Positions 7,929 to 15,239 of a stretch of DNA of 28,932 nt are shown one piece after another. The position numbers were made by a program, and so were the translations under genes. Source of the stretch: Alphaproteobacteria bacterium (lineage in GTDB: Bacteria; Pseudomonadota; Alphaproteobacteria; UBA9219); assembly GCA_028716765.1 (NCBI GenBank), contig JAQUPC010000010.1:1-28932 (forward strand). The letters run 5' to 3'. The notes below the pieces were generated by a model, which saw nothing but the letters and a program-made list of their open reading frames with translations, had not been told where the DNA came from and did no database searches. How positions within the stretch are numbered: the stretch's first letter is position 1; each line of letters begins with the position of its first letter.

Positions 7929-8610
7929 TATCGACGGAACATTGCTCGACATTGCGCCGACGGCGCAGGACGTCGTCGTCCCGCAGCAACTGATCAAGGA
8001 TCTCGGACGCTTGCACGATAAGCTTGGCGGCGCGCTGGCTTTTATCAGCGGACGAAGAATTGAAGACATTGACATGCTGTTCAATCCCTTGCGGCTTCCT
8101 TGCTCGGGAGCGCATGGCGCTGAATGGCGTTTGTCGCCGAAGAGTCCCGTAAAAAACATAGCGCCGTTGCCCGAAAGCCTGCGTTCAAGAATCGCCTCGG
8201 CGTGCGCAGACATGAAAGGCGTTCGCATTGAAGACAAGGCTTACACGCTTGCCGTCCATTACCGGAAGTCGCCGGAGCTTGCTGAAAAAATCGAGAGAAC
8301 ACTGTCGGTCCTTATCGGGAAAGCCGGATCAGATCTCATTCTGATCCGTGGCCGCAAGGTTTTTGAGGTCGCGCAAGCTACGCACAACAAGGGCCAGGCT
8401 CTTGAGCGGCTGCTGGCAGCACAAGCCTTCAAAAACCGCCGCCCCGTATTTCTCGGTGACGATATCACCGACATGTCGGCCATAGGCGCCTGCCTGAAAA
8501 ACGGCGGCGTCGCCGCCCGCGTCGGGCAAGGAAAGCCGCGTCTGAGCGCTTTTGCCAGTCCCGAAAACGTCCGGTCGTGGATCCGCAAATTGATCATTGA
8601 AATGAATTGA
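7885..8610 (+). CDS. otsB: Trehalose-6-phosphate phosphatase
   Basis: A 241-residue HAD-superfamily phosphatase that removes phosphate from trehalose-6-phosphate. HAD motif I is [10 protein letters not shown] (Asp15 nucleophile, Asp17). Motif II Ser is in FISGRR (Ser55). The motif III Lys is in THNKGQAL (Lys169) and the acidic motif is GDDITD (191-196). The cap region lies between about 85 and 160, including the HGAEWR segment typical of OtsB. The start is uncertain: ATG at 7885 is preferred because the protein then begins just before the first strand. A TTG at 7849 in the same frame would add 12 residues. Either choice overlaps the 3' end of the synthase gene (44 bases with the ATG), so the pair should be co-translated. 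Confidence 0.92.
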   Translation: MWLHFNPAKDALFLDIDGTLLDIAPTAQDVVVPQQLIKDLGRLHDKLGGALAFISGRRIEDIDMLFNPLRLPCSGAHGAEWRLSPKSPVKNIAPLPESLRSRIASACADMKGVRIEDKAYTLAVHYRKSPELAEKIERTLSVLIGKAGSDLILIRGRKVFEVAQATHNKGQALERLLAAQAFKNRRPVFLGDDITDMSAIGACLKNGGVAARVGQGKPRLSAFASPENVRSWIRKLIIEMN

Positions 8611-8679
8611 AGGGGTTGCCGATAAAAAGAAGGCCGAATCCGCCCAATAATAGCCCTGTTGCGGCAAAAAGTACCCCTT
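8610..8679 (+). repeat. Nested inverted repeat after otsB
   Basis: AAGGGG (8610-8615) directly followed by TTGCCG (8616-8621) is matched downstream by CGGCAA (8662-8667) and CCCCTT (8674-8679). This gives 12 paired bases in two blocks, with a 6-base bulge on the right and a 40-base loop. It overlaps the last base of otsB and could form a transcript-end structure. No T-run follows, so it is not a classic intrinsic terminator. Confidence 0.3.
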
Positions 8680-8710
8680 GGGGCCTTATACCCGAAATCG
8701 CGATGCCATA

Positions 8711-8731
8711 ACCCATTGAAAAACAACGGGT
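8711..8731 (+). other. Small hairpin upstream of the Ala/Pro-rich protein gene
   Basis: ACCCATTG (8711-8718), loop AAAAA, CAACGGGT (8724-8731): seven of eight positions pair. It lies about 40 bases ahead of the start at 8773. A role in regulation is unproven. Confidence 0.22.
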
Positions 8732-8772
8732 CATTGTGGCACGCGGTTTGCTCATAAACGGACGGGGGAAGT

Positions 8773-10002
8773 ATGAGCCGTTCGATCAATCCACTGCTGT
8801 TCGACGCGCAGGCGAATGCAGCGCAAACGCCGCGCAATTTCGCGCGCACGGCGCAGCCTGTCAGCGGCCCCACGTTCGATCAGCAGCTTGCCGTTACCGG
8901 GGCGCAAAACGCGGCGAAGGTGGAGCCAACGGCAAAAGCCGCCGCGTCTCCGGATACGACCGCTGCGGATGCCGGGGGAACGGATTCGATCAAGCCGGCT
9001 TCCTCGTGGCGGGTCGACCGGAGCGCCGCCGAAGTCGGCCACGACGTCGAGGATTTCGGCTGGGACGATTTATTGGACGTCCTGAATCCCCTTCAGCACA
9101 TTCCCGTCCTCGGCACCATTTACCGCGAGATGACGGGCGACACGATCAAACCCGTCGCGCGCGTGGCCGGCGACGTGTTGTTCGGCGCGGTGACGGGCAG
9201 TCTCATTGTCAGCGGCATCGTTTCGGCCGTCAGCGCCGCGTATGAGCAGCAAACGGGCGAAGAGCCAGCCATGCAGGTCGCCGACGCCCTGTTCGGCATC
9301 AAATCGTCGAACGCCGCCGCGCCAACCATGCTGGCCGAAGCGGATGTCCCGGCCGGCCCGGTTCCGCCGCCGGAAGAAGAAACGACAAAGCTTGCGGAGG
9401 CGGCTCCGGTCGCGCCTGTTCCCGTGCAAACAGCTTCGCTCGATGGCAAAGAATCAATTGCCGCCGCCCCGGCGGCAACGCAGGCCGTTTCCAAACAACC
9501 GTTTGGCGGGGTAATGGATACGGGGATTGCTGCGAAAAATCAGCCCTCGGAAAAAGTTCTGGCGGCGGCAACGCACGTTCAGGGCGTCCGGATCGGAAAC
9601 ACCATCTACACCAATCCGCTTATGAACGCGGCGGCGCGCGTCAAGACCCTTCAGGCCGCAAAAGCGCAAGCTCCAGCCCCGGCGGAGCCGGTTTCCGCGC
9701 CGGATGCGGCCCCGGACGCGGCTCAAACCGAAACCGTCGCCCAGGCCGGGCTCTCCGTTCCGGCGCCCCCGCCGTCCGTGGCATCTATGTCGGCGCCATC
9801 CGCGGCCTTGTCCATTCCGGGAACGTCCCCGTCCGGCGATAAGACGTTAGGAAAAATGATGCACAATTCCGCCACGGCAACGTCGGCGGGGCACGCTCTG
9901 CCGCCCGATTTGGTGCGGGATATGATGCTGATGGCGCTGGACAAATACAAAACCGCAGGCAACCTCGCCCCCAGCGAAATAAACCTTGGCGTGCCAAATT
10001 AA
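8773..10002 (+). CDS. Ala/Pro-rich low-complexity protein with a conserved hydrophobic core
   Basis: A 409-residue protein of unknown function. The N-terminal 90 residues and the region from about 175 to 370 are rich in Ala, Pro, Gln and Thr and probably disordered. A compact core at about 96-160 contains DDLLDVLNPLQHIPVLGTIY, then REMTGDTIKPVARVAGDVLF and a Gly/Ala-rich hydrophobic helix (GAVTGSLIVSGIVSAVSAAY). I recall similar NPLQHIPV...YRE.TGD cores in uncharacterised alphaproteobacterial proteins, but cannot name a family. The short C-terminal segment LPPDLVRDMMLMALDKYKTA looks like an amphipathic helix that could be a docking site. No signal peptide is evident. GGGGGAA just before the ATG acts as ribosome-binding site. 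It ends 12 bases before the 3' end of the convergent nifU-like gene. Confidence 0.72.
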   Translation: MSRSINPLLFDAQANAAQTPRNFARTAQPVSGPTFDQQLAVTGAQNAAKVEPTAKAAASPDTTAADAGGTDSIKPASSWRVDRSAAEVGHDVEDFGWDDLLDVLNPLQHIPVLGTIYREMTGDTIKPVARVAGDVLFGAVTGSLIVSGIVSAVSAAYEQQTGEEPAMQVADALFGIKSSNAAAPTMLAEADVPAGPVPPPEEETTKLAEAAPVAPVPVQTASLDGKESIAAAPAATQAVSKQPFGGVMDTGIAAKNQPSEKVLAAATHVQGVRIGNTIYTNPLMNAAARVKTLQAAKAQAPAPAEPVSAPDAAPDAAQTETVAQAGLSVPAPPPSVASMSAPSAALSIPGTSPSGDKTLGKMMHNSATATSAGHALPPDLVRDMMLMALDKYKTAGNLAPSEINLGVPN

Positions 10003-10014
10003 GACCGGAGAACG

Positions 10015-10284
10015 TCAGCGCTTTTGCCGGACTTCGCGAACTTCGGGAATGTACTTCGTAAGCATGCGCTCGACGCCCATCTTGAGCGTCGCCGTTGCGC
10101 CGGGGCATCCGGCGCAAGCGCCCCTGAGCGCCACGTAAACAACGCCGTCTTCATAGCTGTCAAACACGATATCGCCGCCGTCCCGCGCAACGGCCGGGCG
10201 AATTTGCTGATCGAGAATTTCCTTTATTTGCGCGATTACGGCGTCATCGCCGCTTCCGGCTGCTTTTCCGGTTTCTTCGGCCAT
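10015..10284 (-). CDS. Stand-alone NifU C-terminal domain protein (Fe-S scaffold/carrier)
   Basis: An 89-residue protein that is almost entirely a NifU C-terminal (Nfu) domain. This domain binds a 4Fe-4S cluster between two monomers through a CxxC and passes it to client proteins. The signature is RDGGDIVFDSYEDGVVYVAL followed by GACAGCPGA with Cys57 and Cys60. The N-terminal Nfu domain found in the roughly 180-residue alphaproteobacterial Nfu proteins is absent, and no fragment of it is seen upstream. The start ATG at 10284 has AGAGGA a few bases upstream. It is the last gene of a leftward group, 13 bases after uspA. Confidence 0.9.
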   Translation of the reverse strand: MAEETGKAAGSGDDAVIAQIKEILDQQIRPAVARDGGDIVFDSYEDGVVYVALRGACAGCPGATATLKMGVERMLTKYIPEVREVRQKR

Positions 10285-10297
10285 ATTCCTCTCCCTT

Positions 10298-10759
10298 TCA
10301 TACGGGCTGCAGATCGGCCGGAATCTGATACGTATCGGGCACGATCACAAGCGGTATTTTCAGGGCGCGAAGGCCCTTCGCGCTTGTCAAATGGCTGATC
10401 AGGGACCCGGGGCCGTCGGCCGCCGTTTGCGCCCCCAGAACGAGAACGGAGATATCCGGCTGTTCTGCCAGCAGCTTCATAAGAACCGCGCGGCATTCGC
10501 CCCTGCGGATAAACAAAACGGGCTTGGCGCCGCTTATGGTTTCGACGAGCTTTTCATGTTCCATAAGCCCCTCGCGCGCGCGCGCGATGGCGTCCTCCGT
10601 CAGCGCTTCCTCGACGCCCGCCCACGGCTGGATTTCCACCGGCTCGATGACGTGAAGCATAGCGACGCTGCCCTGCTCCTTGCGCGCGCGCCATGCGGCG
10701 TAGCGCAAAGCCACGAGCATCTCCTTGCTTTCATCGACAACGACCAGAAACGTGCGCAA
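10298..10759 (-). CDS. Universal stress protein (UspA family)
   Basis: A 153-residue single-domain Usp protein. It starts with the usual beta strand and acidic loop (FLVVVDESKEMLVALRYAAW), has AMLHVIEP in strand 2, and ends with VLVLGAQTA...GLRALKIPLVIVP. The GxxxxxxGxGS region near 125-140 resembles the ATP-binding loop of nucleotide-binding Usp proteins but is not a perfect G-2X-G-9X-G(S/T) match. The start codon is TTG (10757-10759), supported by AGAGGAG about seven bases upstream; no ATG is well placed. It lies 15 bases after the TIGR02186-like gene and 13 bases before the nifU-like gene, so the three are probably one transcript. Role: general stress response, ligand unknown. Confidence 0.9.
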   Translation of the reverse strand: MRTFLVVVDESKEMLVALRYAAWRARKEQGSVAMLHVIEPVEIQPWAGVEEALTEDAIARAREGLMEHEKLVETISGAKPVLFIRRGECRAVLMKLLAEQPDISVLVLGAQTAADGPGSLISHLTSAKGLRALKIPLVIVPDTYQIPADLQPV

Positions 10760-10774
10760 AAGACGCTCCTCTGT

Positions 10775-11503
10775 TTATGACATCCGGCGGAACAGATAGG
10801 CCGCCGCGCCGCCGAGACCCAACGACGCCGCGAGAGCAAGGAAAGCATAAACGAAAGGACGGTGATGCGCGAGATGGTAAATGGACGCCTCAAGCCCTAT
10901 TTGTTTAACCGCGAAAGGCACTGTTTGCGTGGCAATGACCTCGCCCCCTTTTAAAAGATGGATTTGGGCTTTGTACGTGCCCATGGGCACGGAAGCTGGA
11001 AGATCGAAGCCGACGCGAAACAGGCTCCCTTCCATCGTTTGAACGCCTTCGGGCTTTTCCTGATAATGCGCCTCTGCCTGTTGCGCTTGTTTCAGCGCCT
11101 GATTGTCGGAAGGAGCCTGCCCTTTGCCGGGTTCGGCGGGAAAAACCATATCGGCAAGGCTCAAGCCATACATTCTCGCCGTTTTCGGCTTGGCCATTTC
11201 TGCCACCGGACGCGTCAAGGCTACCGCGTAAACCCCCGGCACGGATCTGAAGGTAACGGGATTGCCGTTGACCCAGATGCCCGCCTCGCGCTTCTTGGTC
11301 CAAAGCTTCGCCTGAACGGGCGGTCCCTCGATCACGACGGCGACGTCGGCAGGCGTTTTCATGGCCCCGAACACAAGCAACTTCGTTCCGTTGAACCCGA
11401 CCGACACATCGATGACATGATCCGAAAGATCGGCCACGACCTCGCCCGCCCACGCCGGGCAAGCCGTCAACAACAAAGCCATGCCAAGGAGCCGCGTAAT
11501 CAC
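10775..11503 (-). CDS. TIGR02186-like membrane-anchored envelope protein
   Basis: A 242-residue protein with an N-terminal signal sequence (LLGMALLLTACPAWAGE). Signal peptidase I cleavage is likely after Ala19, although LTAC also looks like a lipobox. A periplasmic beta-rich domain follows, with a transmembrane helix near the C-terminus (FVYAFLALAASLGLGGAAAY). VSVGFNGTKLLVFGA and MYGLSLADMVFPAE fit the alphaproteobacterial TIGR02186 family, whose function is unknown and which is usually encoded next to a TSUP permease, as here. The start is GTG (11501-11503), overlapping the stop of the permease gene by four bases. The frame stays open far upstream, but that part runs antiphase inside the permease gene and is not coding. 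It probably assists or gates the permease; that is inference from pairing. Confidence 0.82.
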   Translation of the reverse strand: MITRLLGMALLLTACPAWAGEVVADLSDHVIDVSVGFNGTKLLVFGAMKTPADVAVVIEGPPVQAKLWTKKREAGIWVNGNPVTFRSVPGVYAVALTRPVAEMAKPKTARMYGLSLADMVFPAEPGKGQAPSDNQALKQAQQAEAHYQEKPEGVQTMEGSLFRVGFDLPASVPMGTYKAQIHLLKGGEVIATQTVPFAVKQIGLEASIYHLAHHRPFVYAFLALAASLGLGGAAAYLFRRMS

Positions 11504-12447
11504 AGCAGTTTCGTTTCCAGCGCAAAGGGTTGAGGAGGCGCCATTGTCAAATCGACGACGAGCTTGACGGCAACCGCAAGGATGAGCAGCGCCAATAGAA
11601 GCCGCGCCACAACCGGATTCATCCGCGAGGCGAGGCGCGTTCCGAAAGGCACGCCGACGACGCTGCCCGCAAGGAGCACCATAGCCAGCAAAATATCGAC
11701 GCTGTGGTTGATGACGGCCTGCAAAAGCGTTGAGAAGGCGGTGGAAAATATAATCTGGAACAATGACGTACCGCTTATGAGCTTGGGCGGCATGCGCAGA
11801 ACGTAGATCATCGCCGGGACCAGCATAAAGCCGCCGCCGATACCGAGTATGGAAACAAGAACACCCCCGGCGAAACCGACGGCCAGCGGCGCCACAATAT
11901 GAATGCGAATTCCGGACGCAGGAAAATCCATTGCGTAACGGCCGTCCGCGCCCCATGACCGCGCCAGTTCCTGCGAAGAAAACTCCGCTCCCGTTTCGGC
12001 CGAAGTTTTGCCGGAACCGGCATTGCGTTTGCGCCACAGGCCGCGGCCGCTCTCCACAAGCATCATGCCGCCGATGCCGCCAAGCATAACCACATAGCCA
12101 AGCATAATGACCAGATCAATGTGTCCGAGCGATTGCAGCCACCGGAAAAGGCCCGCGCCCGCCGCAACGCCGGCAAAGCTTCCGATCATAAGTATCGTGC
12201 CCATGCGGACGTCGACGTGACGGCGGCGCCAGTGCGCCAGCGTTCCCGCGAGGCTGGTCCCTACCAATTGATTGGCTTGCGTCCCGACGGCTATAGAGGG
12301 AGGGACGCCCATAAACGACAAAAACGGCGTCAGCAAAAAGCCGCCACCGACGCCGAACAAACCGGACAAAAACCCGCCCACCGCGCCCAGCATAAGCAAC
12401 AGAAAGGCGTTCACGGACATTTCGGCGATGGGAAGGTAGATATCCAT
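11500..12447 (-). CDS. TSUP-family (TauE/SafE-like) sulfur-compound permease
   Basis: A 315-residue inner-membrane protein with about eight hydrophobic helices. It carries both TSUP signature repeats, GLFGVGGGFLLTPFLSFMGV near the N-terminus and ILGIGGGFMLVPAMIYVLRM in the second half. The family moves sulfite, sulfonates or other organosulfur anions. The central cytoplasmic loop (about residues 140-170) is polar and longer than in minimal members. ATG at 12447 is preferred; a TTG four codons upstream has no better ribosome-binding sequence. The gene overlaps the TIGR02186-like gene by four bases, so the two should be produced together. The substrate is not determinable from sequence. Confidence 0.9.
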   Translation of the reverse strand: MDIYLPIAEMSVNAFLLLMLGAVGGFLSGLFGVGGGFLLTPFLSFMGVPPSIAVGTQANQLVGTSLAGTLAHWRRRHVDVRMGTILMIGSFAGVAAGAGLFRWLQSLGHIDLVIMLGYVVMLGGIGGMMLVESGRGLWRKRNAGSGKTSAETGAEFSSQELARSWGADGRYAMDFPASGIRIHIVAPLAVGFAGGVLVSILGIGGGFMLVPAMIYVLRMPPKLISGTSLFQIIFSTAFSTLLQAVINHSVDILLAMVLLAGSVVGVPFGTRLASRMNPVVARLLLALLILAVAVKLVVDLTMAPPQPFALETKLL

Positions 12448-12486
12448 GTCGTCCGGCAAAATAACGGAAAAATGATGAAGAGGAGA

Positions 12487-12510
12487 TTAAAGCGCTGCTT
12501 AGCCGCTTAA
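12487..12510. repeat. Small imperfect inverted repeat between recF and the permease gene
   Basis: TTAAAGCG (12487-12494) faces CGCTTAA (12504-12510), pairing with one bulged A. It lies in the 135-base gap 12448-12582, which has no gene. It might contribute to the end of the recF transcript or be part of the permease promoter region. Confidence 0.2.
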
Positions 12511-12582
12511 ATTTCCCTTTTATTTGTATACTTACGATTTGAGGCGCAATTTTGGCCCGTTGTCCCGCCGGAATCCCGGACG

Positions 12583-13746
12583 CTAGCCTTGCGGCGCGAA
12601 AGCGCCCTTTTCGACGGCAAAAATTTGGGCGTGAGGACGTAAAAAACGGAAGGAATCCGTCTCCGTGCCCGTGAGCCACGCCTGCCCGCCGAGAGCCAGA
12701 ACTTCCTCGAAAAGCGCAGCGCGCCGCCTTTCGTCGAGATGGGCGGTGATGTCGTCGAGAAGAAAAAGCGGCGCCACCTGCCGCGCCTGTTTGAGAGTCC
12801 GCACATAGGCCAGCATGATGGCGATGAGCAGCGCTTTTTGCTCGCCAGTCGAACACAGATCGGCGGGGCATTGCCGCGCCCTGTGCGTCACCGCAAGGTC
12901 GCTCCGGTGCGGGCCGGTCGCGCAGGTGCCGCTTTGCGCGTCTTCCCGCCGGTTGGCCGCATAGTCTTTGCGCAACATTTCCTCGACGAGCAAGGCGGGT
13001 TGGCTGCCCAACGCCTCTTCCGCCGCGCCCTGCAAAACGATATCGGCTTGCGGAAACGCGCCGGACGTCTCAAGCATTGCCGCCTGCAATTGACGCAAAA
13101 GTTGAAGACGCGCCGCCGCGATGGCCGTGCCCGTTTGCGCCAACTCGTTCTCAAGCCCTTCAAGCCATGCGGCGTCGGCAAACCCCTCGCGCAACAAACG
13201 CAGCCGCTCGCGCAAGGCTTTTTCATAACGGTGAACGCGGCCCGCATGGGCCGGATCGAAGCTACACACCAGCCTGTCGAGAAGCCTTCGCCGCGCCGAC
13301 GGCCCTTCGGCCAGAAGCCGATCCATATCCGGCGTCACCCACGCCATGACCACGTGTTCCGTCAGCGCCTGCTGGCTTTTGGCCGCCCTGCCGTCGATGT
13401 GCACGACGCGGCGGTCTTTCTCCGGCGCTTCGGGATCGCGGCCCGTGCCGAGACGCAAGACGCCGTTCGGCGTCGCCAGCTCCACGGACACAGCCCACGG
13501 CGCGGTCCGTTCTCTGTTCTGCATGTCCGCCAGCGGCGCGCGGCGCAACCCACGGCCCGGCAGAAAAAGGCTGAGCGCCTCCAGCGCGTTCGTTTTGCCG
13601 CTGCCGTTCGGGCCCGTGAGCACGACCGGGATCGGCTCCAACACAAGATGCGCATCCACATAGTTGCGGAAGGCGGTCAGGGAGAGTTGGGTGATGGCTA
13701 AGGTGCGGGACACGGGGTACGGGACACGGGGTAAGGGAATTAGCAT
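12583..13746 (-). CDS. recF: DNA recombination/repair protein RecF
   Basis: A 387-residue SMC-like ATPase that helps load RecA at single-strand gaps with RecO and RecR. Motifs, in order: the RecF start LSLTAFRNYVDAHL, Walker A GPNGSGKTN (45-53), ABC signature STGEQKALL, and Walker B LFLLDDITAHLD. It lies downstream of dnaN, as in many bacteria. The start is uncertain. ATG at 13746 has AAGGA close by and gives a 15-residue leader (MLIPLPRVPYPVSRT) written by a GGGACACGGGG-type repeat. A GTG at 13713 would give MSRTLAITQLSL, nearer to the usual RecF N-terminus. The sequence is somewhat diverged but full length. Confidence 0.93.
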   Translation of the reverse strand: MLIPLPRVPYPVSRTLAITQLSLTAFRNYVDAHLVLEPIPVVLTGPNGSGKTNALEALSLFLPGRGLRRAPLADMQNRERTAPWAVSVELATPNGVLRLGTGRDPEAPEKDRRVVHIDGRAAKSQQALTEHVVMAWVTPDMDRLLAEGPSARRRLLDRLVCSFDPAHAGRVHRYEKALRERLRLLREGFADAAWLEGLENELAQTGTAIAAARLQLLRQLQAAMLETSGAFPQADIVLQGAAEEALGSQPALLVEEMLRKDYAANRREDAQSGTCATGPHRSDLAVTHRARQCPADLCSTGEQKALLIAIMLAYVRTLKQARQVAPLFLLDDITAHLDERRRAALFEEVLALGGQAWLTGTETDSFRFLRPHAQIFAVEKGAFAPQG

Positions 13747-13855
13747 TCATCCTTATAAGCACAATGGGGCGATCATCGGGGTGAAAAGCAGAAAGCAGAA
13801 AAGGGTTCAAGGCTCATTCCGAACCTCATATCCCGTGTCCCTTGTCCCGTCTCCC
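13704..13855. repeat. GGGACACGGG-type inverted repeat pair between dnaN and recF
   Basis: The left arm (about 13706-13737) is an imperfect tandem of a heptamer-like unit, GGGACACGGGGTACGGGACA and onward to GTAAGGG. The right arm (13831-13855), TCCCGTGTCCCTTGTCCCGT then CTCCC, is similar in reverse complement. About 93 bases separate the arms. The left arm lies inside the first codons of recF and the right arm ends on the first base of the dnaN stop codon. The composition is unlike its surroundings and looks like a dispersed palindromic repeat, but no second locus is in the window. Confidence 0.6.
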
Positions 13856-14970
13856 TAGACTCGCATCGGCATCAGGACGTAGAGCGCGCTGGCGTCGGCT
13901 ACGTCCTGCACGATGGCGGGCGCGGCGGAATCCGCCAGCGTGAAGCGCGCGCCTTCGCCCTCGATCTGCTGCAGGATGTCGAGCAGATAGCGGGCGTTGA
14001 ACCCGATCTCGAGCGGCGCGCCGCCGTAGTTCACTTCGATCTCTTCCGTGGCGCTTCCGGCGTCGGGCGCGTTGGCGGTCAAGGTCATCAGGCCGTCGGA
14101 AAGGCTCAGCTTCACGGCCCGCGATTTTTCGGTCGAGATCGTGGCCACGCGGTCCACGGCGGCGGCGAAATCGCGCGCGCGCGTGTCCAGTTGCTTGTCG
14201 TTGCCGGTGGGAATGACGCGTTCGTAATCCGGGAACGTGCCGTCGATCAGCTTGGACGTGATGACGACGCTGTCGAAGGCGATGCGTATCTTGCTTTCCG
14301 ACAACGCCACTTCGACGGGGGCGGAGGTTTCGTCGACCAGCTTGCGCACCTCGTTCACCGTCTTGCGCGGGATGATGACGCCGGGAATGGCCTTCACCCC
14401 TTTGGGCGCGGGCATTTCCACGCGTGCAAGGCGATGGCCGTCCGTGGCCACGGCGCGCAGAACGTCGACGTTTTTGTCCTTCGTGACGTGCAGATAAATG
14501 CCGTTCAGGTAATAGCGCGTTTCCTCGGTCGAGATCGCGAAGCGGGTGCGGTCGATCAGCGCGCGCAGATCGCCTGCCGTCAACTCGAACTTGTGCTTAA
14601 GATCACCTTCCGGCATTTTGGGGAAATCGTCGACCGGAAGACAGCCAAGCCGGAATTGCGAACGGCCGGACGTCAACGTGAGCTGCGTGCCGCTGGCGGT
14701 GCTGAGTTCGACCTGCGCCCCTTCGGGCAATTTGCGGACGATTTCGTAGAGCGTATGCGCCGGGGCCGTGACCGCGCCGGGCTTTCCGACCTGGCCTGGA
14801 ACGGATTCGTTGATCTCGATCTCCATGTCGGTCGCAACAAACGAGACGTTTTGTCCTTCGGCGCGGATCAGCACGTTGGCCAGTATGGGAATGGTGTTGC
14901 GGCGCTCCACCACGCTCTGGACGTGGCCAAGGCTTTTGAGAAGAGCGGCGCGTTCAAGCGTGATTTTCAT
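13855..14970 (-). CDS. dnaN: DNA polymerase III sliding clamp (beta subunit)
   Basis: A 371-residue beta clamp, the ring that tethers DNA polymerase III and many repair factors to DNA. It has three clamp domains and the family start MKITLERAALLKSLGHVQSV, with RRNTIPILANVLI, TDMEIEI, the central RFAISTEETRYYLNGIYL, and the C-terminal ALYVLMPMRV that forms part of the peptide-binding groove. Start ATG at 14970 is preferred over a TTG two codons earlier. dnaA is not adjacent, and recF follows after 108 bases. The gene is divergent from the FecR-domain gene, with 269 bases between them. No clear promoter for dnaN is seen in that stretch. Confidence 0.98.
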   Translation of the reverse strand: MKITLERAALLKSLGHVQSVVERRNTIPILANVLIRAEGQNVSFVATDMEIEINESVPGQVGKPGAVTAPAHTLYEIVRKLPEGAQVELSTASGTQLTLTSGRSQFRLGCLPVDDFPKMPEGDLKHKFELTAGDLRALIDRTRFAISTEETRYYLNGIYLHVTKDKNVDVLRAVATDGHRLARVEMPAPKGVKAIPGVIIPRKTVNEVRKLVDETSAPVEVALSESKIRIAFDSVVITSKLIDGTFPDYERVIPTGNDKQLDTRARDFAAAVDRVATISTEKSRAVKLSLSDGLMTLTANAPDAGSATEEIEVNYGGAPLEIGFNARYLLDILQQIEGEGARFTLADSAAPAIVQDVADASALYVLMPMRV

Positions 14971-15043
14971 GGGCAAAAAGCCTTGTTTTTTCTGGAATCG
15001 AAAGGGTCTTATCGAATAGCAAAGAATCCCCCGGATGGCTAGG

Positions 15044-15074
15044 GCCTGAACCCTTGTCCTTTATGCGTTCAGGC
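15044..15074. repeat. Perfect 8-bp inverted repeat upstream of dnaN
   Basis: GCCTGAAC (15044-15051) and GTTCAGGC (15067-15074) pair perfectly, with a 15-base loop. The stem can be extended by a G-T and a G-C pair. It sits in the divergent dnaN/FecR intergenic region, about 75 bases upstream of the dnaN start, and could be a regulator site or a leader hairpin of the dnaN transcript. Confidence 0.35.
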
Positions 15075-15102
15075 TCGGGGCGGGCAGCATGACGGCCTCT
15101 TC

Positions 15103-15133
15103 TTGCCGGCCCATTAATAAAATGCTATTTTAT
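15103..15133 (+). promoter_or_regulatory. Putative FecR-gene promoter with AT-rich palindromic operator
   Basis: TTGCCG (15103-15108), 17-base spacer, TATTTT (15126-15131). The -10 box overlaps a perfect inverted repeat, ATAAAAT (15117-15123) gct ATTTTAT (15127-15133), so a dimeric repressor could bind over the promoter. The predicted leader is about 100 bases. Pattern only; the regulator is unknown. Confidence 0.4.
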
Positions 15134-15239
15134 CTATGGTTTACAGATAAAACTTCCATTTCCCGCAAGAAAAAATCATAAAAAAGTCTGAATCGGCGCT
15201 CCTAATTGGTTAAATAAACTTCCTTACCGGGAGGCTTTT

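Noticed and set aside
10573..10584. Alternating CG dinucleotide run inside uspA
   Set aside because: Explained by Ala/Arg codons in a high-GC gene; no sign of a separate function.
11504..12037. Upstream extension of the TIGR02186-like frame
   Set aside because: It runs in another frame through the TSUP permease gene; the GTG at 11503 gives a proper signal peptide and stop-start overlap.
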